The notes beneath the pieces are model-generated. The model was not told where the DNA came from and ran no database searches. It was given only the letters and a program-made list of their open reading frames with translations. A stretch of DNA of 64,000 nt from Curtobacterium aurantiacum (GTDB lineage: Bacteria > Actinomycetota > Actinomycetes > Actinomycetales > Microbacteriaceae), in assembly GCF_018598555.1 (NCBI RefSeq), contig NZ_JAHEWN010000010.1, positions 1 to 64,000 on the forward strand, given 5' to 3'. The translations under genes were made by a program, and so were the position numbers. This document shows, piece after piece, positions 8,977 through 17,310 of the stretch (within the stretch, counting starts at the first letter, position 1; each line of letters begins with the position of its first letter).

Positions 8977-9420
8977 TCAGGAGGCCCGGGGTGCGTCCGT
9001 CTCGCGGGGCACCTTCACGACGATGCCCACCACGATGAACAGCGCGGCGGCCACCAGCTGCAGTCCCGCCCACACCTGGCCCGGGATCGGGACGGTGACG
9101 AGGGGATTCCAGCAGACCGCCACGGCCGCCATCAGGAGTGCGGCCCACCAGGTCCGGCCGCGGATCGCGAACACGAGCACGATCAGCGCGAGCACGGTGA
9201 CACCCCAGCGCGCGAAGACGAAGCCCGACGAGTCGACGATGGCGACGCACGACAGCAGCACGATCGCCGCGATCAGCGACGGCGCCAGTGCCGGACGGGT
9301 GAACGGCGGTGTCTCGCGGGCACGGTCGGCCGGTGCGGCGGCGGCGGCCGGTCGTGGCGACCCCGCGGGCACGCCGTGCTGGGACGACCCCACCGGGGGC
9401 CGTCCCTTGCGAGCGGCCAT
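8977..9420 (-). CDS. Small integral membrane protein (DUF6804-like)
   Basis: 147 residues. A proline- and alanine-rich N-terminus of about 45 residues is followed by four close hydrophobic spans, ending with a short charged tail. The pattern WNPLVTVPIPGQVW between helices three and four recalls the DUF6804 family, which has no known function; this match is from memory and tentative. Its ATG overlaps the stop of the upstream SGNH hydrolase by one base (TGATG), so it is translated as the third gene of the 8977-11533 operon. Confidence 0.75.
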   Translation of the reverse strand: MAARKGRPPVGSSQHGVPAGSPRPAAAAAPADRARETPPFTRPALAPSLIAAIVLLSCVAIVDSSGFVFARWGVTVLALIVLVFAIRGRTWWAALLMAAVAVCWNPLVTVPIPGQVWAGLQLVAAALFIVVGIVVKVPRETDAPRAS

Positions 9421-10004
9421 CAGTTTGCGGAGCCGTCGAGGTCGATCGCCTGGATCGACCGCGACATCGGCGGCAGGTCGCGGACACGCTCGAGCGCCGG
9501 GACCAGTTCACCGACCAGTGCGCGGTAGCCCTCTTCGGTCAGGTGCAGGCCGTCCTCGGTGAAGCGGTCGTCCAGGTGGTCGCCGTCGGCCAGGGCGGGC
9601 CAGGCGTCGAGGTACTGCGCGTGGCAGGTGGCGACGAACTGGCGGAGGTGCCGGTTGGCCTGCTCGATCTTCGCGGCGTACTCGGCCTGCCGCGGCAGGA
9701 TCGAGACGAGCAGGAGGCGGACGCCCGGCAGCTCACGGCGGAGCGTGACCAGGATGGTCTCCACGTTCCGGACGACGTGCTCGGCGCTCGCCCGGTGGTT
9801 GCCGAAGTCGTTCGTGCCGATGAGCAACACGATCACCTCGGGCTGCTCGGCGACCACGGCGTCGAGGCGCGTCAGCACGCCGTCGGTCGTGTCGCCGCCG
9901 ATGCCCTGGTTCAGGGTCTGCTCGTCGGGGAGCCAGGTGTCCCAGTCGCCCTGTTCGGTGATGCTGTCCCCCAGGAAGAGGACGGGGCTGCGGTCGTCGG
10001 TCAT
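9420..10004 (-). CDS. SGNH/GDSL-family hydrolase
   Basis: Predicted esterase or lysophospholipase-like hydrolase of 194 residues with no signal peptide, so probably cytoplasmic. Block I is LFLGDSIT near residue 10, the GTNDFG block is present, and the catalytic Asp/His pair lies in EDGLHLTEEGY near the C-terminus. The frame is open further upstream, but ATG 10004 is preferred: GAGGAGG precedes it and it overlaps the stop of the upstream SDR gene as ATGA. Substrate unknown. Confidence 0.85.
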   Translation of the reverse strand: MTDDRSPVLFLGDSITEQGDWDTWLPDEQTLNQGIGGDTTDGVLTRLDAVVAEQPEVIVLLIGTNDFGNHRASAEHVVRNVETILVTLRRELPGVRLLLVSILPRQAEYAAKIEQANRHLRQFVATCHAQYLDAWPALADGDHLDDRFTEDGLHLTEEGYRALVGELVPALERVRDLPPMSRSIQAIDLDGSAN

Positions 10005-11533
10005 GCTGCCTCCTCGTGCGCCGGCTCGGGGGTCCCGGTCTGCTGCGTGCGGTTGCGCTGCGTGGACTCGGTGTGGTCGGACTCCCGCTCGGCGGCGGCG
10101 GTGATGCGCTCGACCATACCGGGGAAGATGATCCCGTGGAACGGCAGGATGCCGTACCAGTACAGCCGACCGGCGAGTCCCTGCGGGAAGTAGATCGCCC
10201 GCTGGTGGTAGTCGCTGCCGCCGTCGGGGTTCGGTGTGACCGTCATCTCGAGCCAGGCGCGACCGGGTGACTTGAACTCGGCGCGGAGCCGCAGGTAGCG
10301 ACCGCGCTCCAGGCGTTCGACGCGCCACCAGTCGAGGGCGTCGCCCTGCTCGAGCCGCTGCTGGTCACGGCGACCGCGGTTCAGGCCGACACCGCCGGCG
10401 ATCTTGTCCATCCAGCCGCGGGCGACCCAGGCGAGCGGGAACGAGTACCAGCCGTTCTCGCCGCCGATCGACTCGATGACACGCCAGACGTCCTCGGCGG
10501 AGGCGTTGGAGTGCCGCTTCCGGTCGTCGACGTACACGGTGTGGCCCGCCCAGTCCGGATCGTTCGGCATCGGGTCCGCCGAGGCGCTCGAGAGCGTCGC
10601 GCTGCGCCAGCTCGTCTGCACCTGCCCGCTCCGCATCTTGTTCAGGGCGAGCCGGACGGCCCGGCGGTACGAGGTGAGCCCGCCCTCGGGCTGCGGCACC
10701 ACGTCGTCGATGTCGTGCTCGCGCTGGACGCACTCGAACTGCAGCGACTCGATGATCGGGGTCGCGAGCTTGCGCGGGATCGGCGTGACGGCGTTGAACC
10801 AGTGCGCGGCGAGGCGCGGGGTGAGCACGGGCAGGACCGTGATCGGGCGCTGCGGGAGCTTCGCCTCGACCGCGTACCCGTTCAGCATCTGGCCGTAGCG
10901 CAGGACGTCGGGGCCGCCGATGTCGAAGGTGCGGTTGACGTCGGTGGGGACGTCGAGCGCGGCCACCAGGTAGTACAGGACGTCGCGGACCGCGATCGGC
11001 TGGATGCGGTTGCGGACCCAGCGGGGAGCGGGCATCCACGGCAGGACGTCGGTGAGGTGCCGGATCATCTCGAAGGAGGTGCTGCCCGAGCCGATGACGA
11101 CCCCGGCCTGGTACGCCACGGTCGGCACACCGGAACCGATCAGGATGTCCCCCACCTCCTTGCGGCTGCGGAGGTGCTTGGAGAGGTCGCCGTCCGGGTG
11201 CAGCCCGCCCAGGTAGACGAACCGGCCCACACCCGCCGCCTTCGCCTCGCGTGCGATGGTCTGCGCGGCCTCGCGCTCGGCCGACTCGAAGTCGCCGTCG
11301 GCGCCCATCGCGTGCGCCAGGTAGTAGACCGCCTCGACCCCGTCGACGGCGCCGCGCACCGCATCGGCGTCCTGGAGGTCGCCTTCCGCGACGTCGACGT
11401 CGCTGCTCCAGGGGACGTCCTGGAGCTTCCGGGGGTTGCGGACGAACACGCGCACTGAGTGGCCGGCTTCGAGGAGACGAGGGACGAGACGACCACCGAT
11501 GTAGCCGGTGGCGCCGGTGACGAGGACCTGCAT
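10001..11533 (-). CDS. SDR-family NAD(P)-binding protein with C-terminal DUF2867 domain
   Basis: 510 residues. The N-terminal half is an atypical extended SDR with the nucleotide loop TGATGYIG (about 6-13) and resembles NmrA-like/complex I assembly-type epimerases. The C-terminal part from about 345 (GRAWLEMTV, GRLYWYGILPFH) matches the DUF2867 family usually fused to it. No function is established for this architecture. ATG 11533 lies seven bases after a TAGCGT box, suggesting a leaderless start. It leads the operon SDR, SGNH hydrolase, membrane protein, all with overlapping stops and starts, and is divergent from deoC. Confidence 0.85.
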   Translation of the reverse strand: MQVLVTGATGYIGGRLVPRLLEAGHSVRVFVRNPRKLQDVPWSSDVDVAEGDLQDADAVRGAVDGVEAVYYLAHAMGADGDFESAEREAAQTIAREAKAAGVGRFVYLGGLHPDGDLSKHLRSRKEVGDILIGSGVPTVAYQAGVVIGSGSTSFEMIRHLTDVLPWMPAPRWVRNRIQPIAVRDVLYYLVAALDVPTDVNRTFDIGGPDVLRYGQMLNGYAVEAKLPQRPITVLPVLTPRLAAHWFNAVTPIPRKLATPIIESLQFECVQREHDIDDVVPQPEGGLTSYRRAVRLALNKMRSGQVQTSWRSATLSSASADPMPNDPDWAGHTVYVDDRKRHSNASAEDVWRVIESIGGENGWYSFPLAWVARGWMDKIAGGVGLNRGRRDQQRLEQGDALDWWRVERLERGRYLRLRAEFKSPGRAWLEMTVTPNPDGGSDYHQRAIYFPQGLAGRLYWYGILPFHGIIFPGMVERITAAAERESDHTESTQRNRTQQTGTPEPAHEEAA

Positions 11534-11576
11534 GCCCTGCACGCTACGCGGCACGCCTGACGGGTAGGCTTGCCGG
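11534..11576. promoter_or_regulatory. Compact divergent promoter, SDR operon / deoC
   Basis: Only 43 bases separate two divergent starts. Minus strand: TAGCGT (bases 11546 to 11541), seven bases, ATG. Plus strand: TAGGCT (11565-11570), six bases, GTG. Both predict transcription beginning at the start codon, so the -35 regions must overlap the opposite promoter. Confidence 0.6.
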
Positions 11577-12308
11577 GTGGACAACGCAGCCTTCCCCGTC
11601 ACCGCCGATGCCGTCCGCGGCCTCATCGACCACGCGATCCTGAAGCCCGAACTCACCCGCGCGGACGTCGACGCCCAGCTCGACGAAGCCGCCGCGTACC
11701 GCGTCTTCAGCGTCTGCGTCCGTCCGAGTGACGTCGCCCACGCCGTCGAGCGTCTCCACGGCACCGGCGTCGGCGTCGGGACCGTGATCGGCTTCCCGCA
11801 CGGCACCACCTCGACCGCGGCCAAGGTCGCCGAGTCGCTGCAGGCCCTGGCCGACGGTGCGTTCGAGCTCGACATGGTGCAGAACATCGGCGCCGCGAAG
11901 TCCGGCGACTGGGAGCGCGTCGAGCAGGACGTCCGTGCGGTCGTCGACGCCGCCGGCGACACCGTCGTCAAGGTGATCCTCGAGACCGCGTTCCTGACCG
12001 ACGACGAGATCGTCGCCGCATCGCGCGCGGCACAGACCGCCGGTGCCGCGTTCGTGAAGACCTCGACCGGGTTCGCCGGCGGCGGTGCGACGGCCGAGCA
12101 CATCGCCCTGATGCGTCGCACGGTCGGCGCCGACACCGGCGTGAAGGCCTCCGGCGGCGTCCGCGGCCTCGACACCCTGCTCGAGATGGTCGAGGCGGGC
12201 GCGGACCGCATCGGCACGAGTGCCTCGGCTCGCATCCTCGACGACGTCGCGCACCGCGCCGAGACCGGCGCCGCGTCGACGCTCGGTGACGACACCTCGT
12301 CCTACTGA
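11577..12308 (+). CDS. deoC: Deoxyribose-phosphate aldolase
   Basis: Cleaves 2-deoxy-D-ribose 5-phosphate to acetaldehyde and glyceraldehyde 3-phosphate in deoxynucleoside breakdown. The 243-residue protein has the Schiff-base lysine K161 in FVKTSTGF, the second lysine K190 in GVKASGG and the aspartate of ELDMV (99). GTG 11577 directly follows a TAGGCT box by six bases, so the mRNA is probably leaderless. No other deo gene is adjacent. A GC-rich hairpin at 12317-12338 follows the stop. Confidence 0.95.
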   Translation: MDNAAFPVTADAVRGLIDHAILKPELTRADVDAQLDEAAAYRVFSVCVRPSDVAHAVERLHGTGVGVGTVIGFPHGTTSTAAKVAESLQALADGAFELDMVQNIGAAKSGDWERVEQDVRAVVDAAGDTVVKVILETAFLTDDEIVAASRAAQTAGAAFVKTSTGFAGGGATAEHIALMRRTVGADTGVKASGGVRGLDTLLEMVEAGADRIGTSASARILDDVAHRAETGAASTLGDDTSSY

Positions 12309-12316
12309 ACCGACGC

Positions 12317-12338
12317 GACCGGGCCGACTCGGCCGGTC
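12317..12338 (+). terminator. Possible terminator after deoC
   Basis: GACCGGGCCGA and TCGGCCGGTC pair around a single base with one bulge, eight bases past the deoC stop. There is no T-run, so function is uncertain. Confidence 0.4.
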
Positions 12339-12505
12339 GAGACGACCGGACGACCGGGCCGAACCGGTCCGGCGAACCCGACCCGGCTGCACCACAGCCA
12401 CCAGCCCACCCAGCAGCACCCACCACGACCAGGCCGGCGCCCACCGGACGCGACGACGCGTCGGTGACCCGCACCGGGCCTCCAGACCGCCGCATCGGAG
12501 CGCGC

Positions 12506-13459
12506 ATGTCCAGCACCGCACCCCAGTCCCCCGCCCTCGCCCTGGCCGTCGACCTCGGCGGCACGAAGGTCGAGGCCGCACTCGTCACCGACCAGGGTGC
12601 CGTGCTCCCCGCGACCCGTTTCCGCAGTCCCACCGGACCGCAGCGCACGTCGGACGAGTTGCAGGCCGCCGTCGACGAGGTCGTCACGGCCGCGCTCGGC
12701 GCGCTGCCGGCCGACGCGACGCTCGTCGGTGTCGGGATCGGCTCGGCCGGACCGGTCGACGAGGAGCACGGCCTGGTCTCCCCGCTCAACATGCCGGTGT
12801 GGCGCGGCCACCCGCTGCGCGATCGGGTCGCGGCACTCGTGCCCGAGGGTGTCCCGGTGACGCTCCGCATGGACGGCCTGGCGATCACGCTCGCCGAGCA
12901 CTGGGTCGGCGCGGCCCAGGGGTACGACCACGTGATGGGCATGATCGTCTCGACCGGTGTCGGTGGCGGGCTCATCCTGCACGGCCGCACCGTCAGCGGA
13001 CCGACGGGCAACGCCGGGCACATCGGCCACGTCGAGTGCGGTGGCTACGACGACCCCTGCGCCTGCGGCGGCACCGGTTGCCTCGAGGCGATCGCCAGCG
13101 GCCCGAAGACCGTGGCCTGGGCGCGTCGCCAGGGCTTCGCGGGCACCACCGGCGAGGAGCTGTCCGCCGCGTACGCCGCCGGGGACGAGATCGCCGTCGC
13201 CGCTGTCCAGCGGAGCGGTCGGGCGCTCGGACAGGCGATCGCCGCCGCGACGAGCCTGGTCGACCTCGAGATCGTCGCCATCGGCGGCGGGTTCTCGCAC
13301 GTCACCCCGGACCTGTTCGAGTACGCCCGGCAGGCCGTGGCGGAGCGCGTCGAGTTCGGGTTCGTCACGAAGGTGCAGATCGTCCCGACCGGGCTGTCGC
13401 AGGACGGTCCGCTCATCGGTGCCGCGGCGCTCGTGCACCGCGCTGACGTCCTGCGCTGA
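12506..13459 (+). CDS. ROK-family sugar kinase (glucokinase / N-acetylhexosamine kinase-like)
   Basis: Phosphorylates a hexose with ATP; the sugar cannot be assigned. The 317 residues contain the phosphate loop DLGGTK (16-21), GHIGHVE (171-177) and the zinc-binding CACGGTGCLE (185-194) of the ROK signature. The usual catalytic-Asp segment (END/NDANAAA) is replaced by RMDGLAITLAEH around 121-132, keeping the Asp but not the rest. ATG 12506 is preferred over in-frame ATG 12464 because CGGAG precedes it and the homologous N-terminus starts there. It stands alone between deoC and the AbiEi-like gene. Confidence 0.88.
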   Translation: MSSTAPQSPALALAVDLGGTKVEAALVTDQGAVLPATRFRSPTGPQRTSDELQAAVDEVVTAALGALPADATLVGVGIGSAGPVDEEHGLVSPLNMPVWRGHPLRDRVAALVPEGVPVTLRMDGLAITLAEHWVGAAQGYDHVMGMIVSTGVGGGLILHGRTVSGPTGNAGHIGHVECGGYDDPCACGGTGCLEAIASGPKTVAWARRQGFAGTTGEELSAAYAAGDEIAVAAVQRSGRALGQAIAAATSLVDLEIVAIGGGFSHVTPDLFEYARQAVAERVEFGFVTKVQIVPTGLSQDGPLIGAAALVHRADVLR

Positions 13460-13557
13460 GCTTCCTGCGCTGAGCGCGCTGCGCTCCGTCTGGTCATCCG
13501 CCCCGCCCGCGGGTCCGTGCGTTGTCGACGCGGCCCATGCCGTGGTGGCGACCGGTT

Positions 13558-13606
13558 GACGGCCTGGAGGCGCGGTGCGGGCCCGCCACGAGCCTCCCGG
13601 CCCGTC
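13558..13606. repeat. Dispersed palindromic repeat, copy C
   Basis: Starts GACGGCCTGGAGGC, passes through a GCGG...CCGCCACG middle and ends GCCTCCCGGCCCGTC. It has the same layout as the other copies and lies between the ROK kinase and the AbiEi-like gene. Confidence 0.65.
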
Positions 13607-13661
13607 CGTGGCTTGTCCACAGGCCTGTCGATGGCGTCCGCAGGTCGGGCAGGATGTGCGG

Positions 13662-14261
13662 GTGCCCCGCCCGCGACTGCTGACCAGTGACGACTGGCCG
13701 GAGCCCGAGTTGCGTGCGGCGGCCCTGGCCGGCGAGCTGGTCGCGGTCGGTCCCTGCTGGGCCTCCCCTGCCGAACCGCAGACGCCGTCGTTGCGCGCCG
13801 CCGCTGCCGCGTGGGTCCTCCGGGACGCGCGCCTGATCGCCTGCACGCTGACCGCCGCGTGGATCTGGGGTGCGGTGTCCCGGCCGCCCGCGCCGCTCGA
13901 GGCGTGCATCCCGCCGCAGGTCCGGGTCCACGTCGGGCCGGACGTCCGCCTGCGGGAGGTCCGGATCGACGCCGACGACGCCGTCGAGCTCTCGCGGCTG
14001 CGGGTCACACTGCCGGCGCGGACCGCGGTCGACCTGCTGCGGACGCCGGGCCCCTCGGCCGGTGCGTTCGGGGAGGCCGAGGCGACGGCCGTACACGGGC
14101 TGCTCGCGATCGGGGCGGTCACGGCTGCCGAGCTGCAGGCGCGCCTGACGTCCCTCGGGACGATCCCCATGGTGCGGCAGGCCGAGCGGCGGTTGTGGGG
14201 GCTGTCGGGGCTGCAGGGGCTGCAGGGGCTGCAGAACGGGGCTGGGGGCGCTGCCCGCTAG
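13662..14261 (+). CDS. AbiEi antitoxin-like protein, no visible partner
   Basis: 199 residues. The layout (short N-terminal DNA-binding-like segment, then LRDARLIACTLTAAWIWG and a C-terminal LRVTLPARTAVDLL region) resembles actinobacterial proteins annotated as type IV toxin-antitoxin AbiEi-family antitoxins. This is a family-level guess. No AbiEii nucleotidyltransferase is next to it. GTG 13662 lies six bases after CAGGAT, suggesting a leaderless start; an in-frame ATG at 13575 would run through repeat DNA. The C-terminus contains a GLQ repeat from three nine-base GGGCTGCAG units and may be unstable. Confidence 0.6.
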   Translation: MPRPRLLTSDDWPEPELRAAALAGELVAVGPCWASPAEPQTPSLRAAAAAWVLRDARLIACTLTAAWIWGAVSRPPAPLEACIPPQVRVHVGPDVRLREVRIDADDAVELSRLRVTLPARTAVDLLRTPGPSAGAFGEAEATAVHGLLAIGAVTAAELQARLTSLGTIPMVRQAERRLWGLSGLQGLQGLQNGAGGAAR

Positions 14262-14293
14262 TGCGTCGAGCGGGCGTTCGCCGAGTGGTCACA

Positions 14294-14545
14294 ACACCCC
14301 GCTCACGTTCGCCGAGTGGTCGCGGACCGTCGGTTCGCAGGGCCGCAGCCGACGGTCCGTGACCGGTCGACGGTGCCCGTGCGACGTGTCGTGACCGGTC
14401 GACGGGCGGGAGGCACGGGGCGGGGCTGCCACGGGCCTCCGGTCCGGCGCGTGCGCGCGGTCAGGACACCCCGCTCGCGTCCGCCGAGTGGTCACGGACT
14501 GTCGGTTGGCAGGGCCGCGGCCGACGGTTCCTGACCGGTCGACGG
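14294..14545. repeat. 80-base imperfect direct repeat between the AbiEi-like gene and rel
   Basis: 14294-14373 and 14466-14545 are imperfect copies, offset 172. Both contain CGCCGAGTGGTC, a GGACCGTCGG-like segment and end GACCGGTCGACGG. The core CGCCGAGTGGTCAC also occurs at 14279-14292, with a variant at 37297-37310. The whole 14262-14568 gap consists of such repeats with no gene. Confidence 0.7.
14401..14443. repeat. Dispersed palindromic repeat, copy D
   Basis: GACGGGCGGGAGGC, a CGGGGCGGGGCTGCCACG middle, then GGCCTCCGGTC. It lies between the two 80-base direct repeats. Confidence 0.65.
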
Positions 14546-14568
14546 ACGGGCCGCGCGGGGCCCTGCCG

Positions 14569-16893
14569 CTAGCCGGCGCTGACGCGGTAGACGTCGTAGA
14601 CGGCGTCGATGCGTCGCACCGCGTTCAGCACGCGGTCGAGGTGGATGGTGTCGCCCATCTCGAACACGAACCGGCTGAGCGCGAGACGGTCGGACGAGGT
14701 CGACACCGTCGCGGACAGGATGTTCACGTGGTGATCGGTCAGCACCCGGGTGACGTCGCTGAGCAGGCCCGACCGATCGAGCGCCTCGATCTGGATCTGC
14801 ACCAGGAACACCGACTTCGACGACGGGGCCCACTCGACCTCGATCATCCGGTCGGGCTCGTTCATGAGCGACTTCACGTTGGTGCACGACGACTGGTGCA
14901 CCGAGACGCCCTGGCCGCGGGTGATGAAGCCCACGATCTGGTCGCCAGGCACCGGCGTGCAGCACTTCGCGAGCTTCACGAGGATGTCGGGCGCACCGCG
15001 GACCAGCACGCCGCTGTCGCTCGTGCGCAGCTGACGACTGGTGACCTGGCGCGGGAACGCGAGCTCGGGCTCGTCCGTCTCGGTCTCGGTCTGGACGTTG
15101 CCGAGGACCTTCTCGATCACGGACTGCGTCGAGACGTGACCCTCGCCGATCGCGGCGTACAGGGCGGAGACGTCCTCGTACCGCATCGAGGAGGCGACCT
15201 CGGCGATGCTGTCCTGGCTCATGATGCGCTGGAGCGGCAGGTTCTGCTTGCGCATCGCGCGGGCGATGGCGTCACGGCCCTGCTCGATCGCCTCTTCGCG
15301 GCGCTCCTTGGTGAACCACTGCTTGATCTTGTTGCGGGCGCGGGGACTGCGGACGAACTGCAGCCAGTCCTGCGAGGGGCCGGAGTCGGGGTTCTTCGAC
15401 GTGAAGATCTCGACGACGTCGCCGCTGGACAGCTGGCTCTCGAGCGGGACCAGGCGACCGTTGACCTTCGCACCCATCGTGCGGTGCCCGATCTCGGTGT
15501 GCACGGCGTAGGCGAAGTCGACCGGGGTGGCGCCGGCGGGGAGACCGATGACCTTGCCCTGCGGCGTGAAGACGTAGGTCTCCTTGGCGCCGATCTCGTA
15601 GCGCAGGGAGTCGAGGAACTCACCAGGGTCGCTGGTCTCGGCCTGCCAGTCGGTGATGTGGGCGAGCCACGCCATGTCCTGGTCGTCCGTGGTCGACGAG
15701 GTGCCGGCGTCACGACCGGCAGCGCGCTGCTTGTACTTCCAGTGCGCCGCAACACCGAACTCGGCGCGCTGGTGCATCTCGTGCGTGCGGATCTGGATCT
15801 CGACCGCACGGCCCTGCGGCCCGAGCACGGTGGTGTGCAGCGACTGGTACAGGTTGAACTTCGGGGTCGCGATGTAGTCCTTGAAGCGACCGGGCAGCGG
15901 CGTCCACCGGGCGTGCACCGAGCCGAGCATGGCGTAGCAGTCGCGCACGGTCGGCACGAGCACGCGGATGCCGACGAGGTCGTAGATCTCGTCGAACTCG
16001 CGGCCTCGCACGATCATCTTCTGGTAGATCGAGTAGTACTGCTTCGGCCGCCCCATGACGTCGCCCCGGACCTTGGCGGCCTTGAGGTCCTTCTTCAGGG
16101 TGCCGATAACGTTCTGCACGAACTGCTCGCGCTTCGGCTGCCGTTCCTTGACGAGGCTGTCGATCTCGACGTAGAGCTTCGGGTGCAGGACCGCGAAGGA
16201 CAGGTCCTCGAGCTCGAGCTTGATCATCTGGATGCCGAGCCGGTGCGCGAGGGGCGCGTAGATCTCGAGCGTCTCCTTCGCCTTGCGCGTGGCGGAGGTG
16301 GACTCCACGAAGCCCCAGGTGCGGGCGTTGTGCAGACGGTCGGCGAGCTTGATGACGAGGACGCGGATGTCCTTCGACATCGCGATGACCATCTTGCGGA
16401 CCGTCTCGGCCTGCGCGCTGTCGCCGTACTTGACCTTGTCGAGCTTGGTGACGCCGTCGACGAGCATCGCGATCTCGTCGCCGAAGTCGGCCCGCAGCTG
16501 GTCGAGCTGGTAGTCGGTGTCCTCCACCGTGTCGTGCAGCAGCGCCGCCGCGATGGTGATCGTGCCGATGCCGAGGTCGGCGAGGATCTGTGCGACCGCC
16601 ACCGGGTGCGTGATGTACGGCTCACCGGACTTGCGCTTCTGGCCGTCGTGCGCCCGCTCGGCGACCGAGTACGCGCGCTCGATGAGCGTCACGTCGGCCT
16701 TGGGGTGGTGCGAACGGACCGTGCGGATCAGCGTGTCCACCGCGCCGGCCGGCTGTGCGCGCGAGAACAGCCGCGGCAGCAGGGAGCGGAGGGAACCGAG
16801 GTTGCCGGTGGTGTTCGGACCGATCGGGCTCGAGGGCCGCGGGGCGGAGCCCGGGCGGCTCGGCGCGGACGGCTCTTCGCGGGTGTCCGTCAT
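14569..16893 (-). CDS. relA: Bifunctional (p)ppGpp synthetase/hydrolase (RSH)
   Basis: Makes and degrades the stringent-response alarmone. In this 774-residue full-length RSH, a low-complexity N-terminus of about 50 residues precedes the HD hydrolase domain (H96, HD at 120-121, and KLADRLHNARTW from about 182). Then come the synthetase domain (DLVGIRVLV, YQSLHTTV), a TGS domain (ETYVFTPQGKVIGLPAGATP) and a C-terminal ACT domain. HD and synthetase residues both look intact, so it is probably bifunctional. ATG 16893 has GGGAGG upstream, and TAGTCT on the minus strand (16951 to 16946) gives a leader of roughly 45 bases containing a GATCGAGCTC repeat. It is the last gene after yajC-secD-secF-rhodanese. 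Confidence 0.96.
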   Translation of the reverse strand: MTDTREEPSAPSRPGSAPRPSSPIGPNTTGNLGSLRSLLPRLFSRAQPAGAVDTLIRTVRSHHPKADVTLIERAYSVAERAHDGQKRKSGEPYITHPVAVAQILADLGIGTITIAAALLHDTVEDTDYQLDQLRADFGDEIAMLVDGVTKLDKVKYGDSAQAETVRKMVIAMSKDIRVLVIKLADRLHNARTWGFVESTSATRKAKETLEIYAPLAHRLGIQMIKLELEDLSFAVLHPKLYVEIDSLVKERQPKREQFVQNVIGTLKKDLKAAKVRGDVMGRPKQYYSIYQKMIVRGREFDEIYDLVGIRVLVPTVRDCYAMLGSVHARWTPLPGRFKDYIATPKFNLYQSLHTTVLGPQGRAVEIQIRTHEMHQRAEFGVAAHWKYKQRAAGRDAGTSSTTDDQDMAWLAHITDWQAETSDPGEFLDSLRYEIGAKETYVFTPQGKVIGLPAGATPVDFAYAVHTEIGHRTMGAKVNGRLVPLESQLSSGDVVEIFTSKNPDSGPSQDWLQFVRSPRARNKIKQWFTKERREEAIEQGRDAIARAMRKQNLPLQRIMSQDSIAEVASSMRYEDVSALYAAIGEGHVSTQSVIEKVLGNVQTETETDEPELAFPRQVTSRQLRTSDSGVLVRGAPDILVKLAKCCTPVPGDQIVGFITRGQGVSVHQSSCTNVKSLMNEPDRMIEVEWAPSSKSVFLVQIQIEALDRSGLLSDVTRVLTDHHVNILSATVSTSSDRLALSRFVFEMGDTIHLDRVLNAVRRIDAVYDVYRVSAG

Positions 16894-16962
16894 CGTGCGC
16901 CTCCCAGGACTCGGTCCGAGAGCTCGATCCGAGCTCGATCCGACAAGACTACGCGTCCGCGG

Positions 16963-17310
16963 TCAGTGCCCGTGACGCGGTTCGCCCTGGGCGTCGCGCT
17001 CCACCGGTGCCCCCGCCTGCTCCCAGGCGAGCATCCCGCCGGAGAGGTTGACGGCCGGGACACCCGACTGCTCGAGGGCTGCGACGATGCGCGAGGACCG
17101 GCCGCCGGAGTGGCAGACGATGATGGCCGGCTGGTCGCCGCCGTCGATCTCCTGCCAGCGGTCGACGAACTCGGACATCGGCACGAGCGTGGCCTGCGGA
17201 GCGTGGACCTCGTCCCACTCCCCCTGCTCGCGGACGTCGAACAGGCGGGCTCCGGCGTCGATGCGGCGCCGGGCCTCGGCGACGTCGATCTCCTGGATGT
17301 CGATGGGCAT
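16963..17310 (-). CDS. Single-domain rhodanese-like protein
   Basis: 115 residues forming one rhodanese domain with the active-site loop CHSGGRSS, so a cysteine able to carry sulfane sulfur is present. N-terminal DVAEARRRIDAGARLFDVRE is typical. The donor and acceptor are unknown. Its start overlaps the secF stop by one base (TGATG), so it is translated with secDF. In Mycobacterium the equivalent position between secF and relA holds apt, so this gene seems to occupy the apt slot. Confidence 0.88.
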   Translation of the reverse strand: MPIDIQEIDVAEARRRIDAGARLFDVREQGEWDEVHAPQATLVPMSEFVDRWQEIDGGDQPAIIVCHSGGRSSRIVAALEQSGVPAVNLSGGMLAWEQAGAPVERDAQGEPRHGH

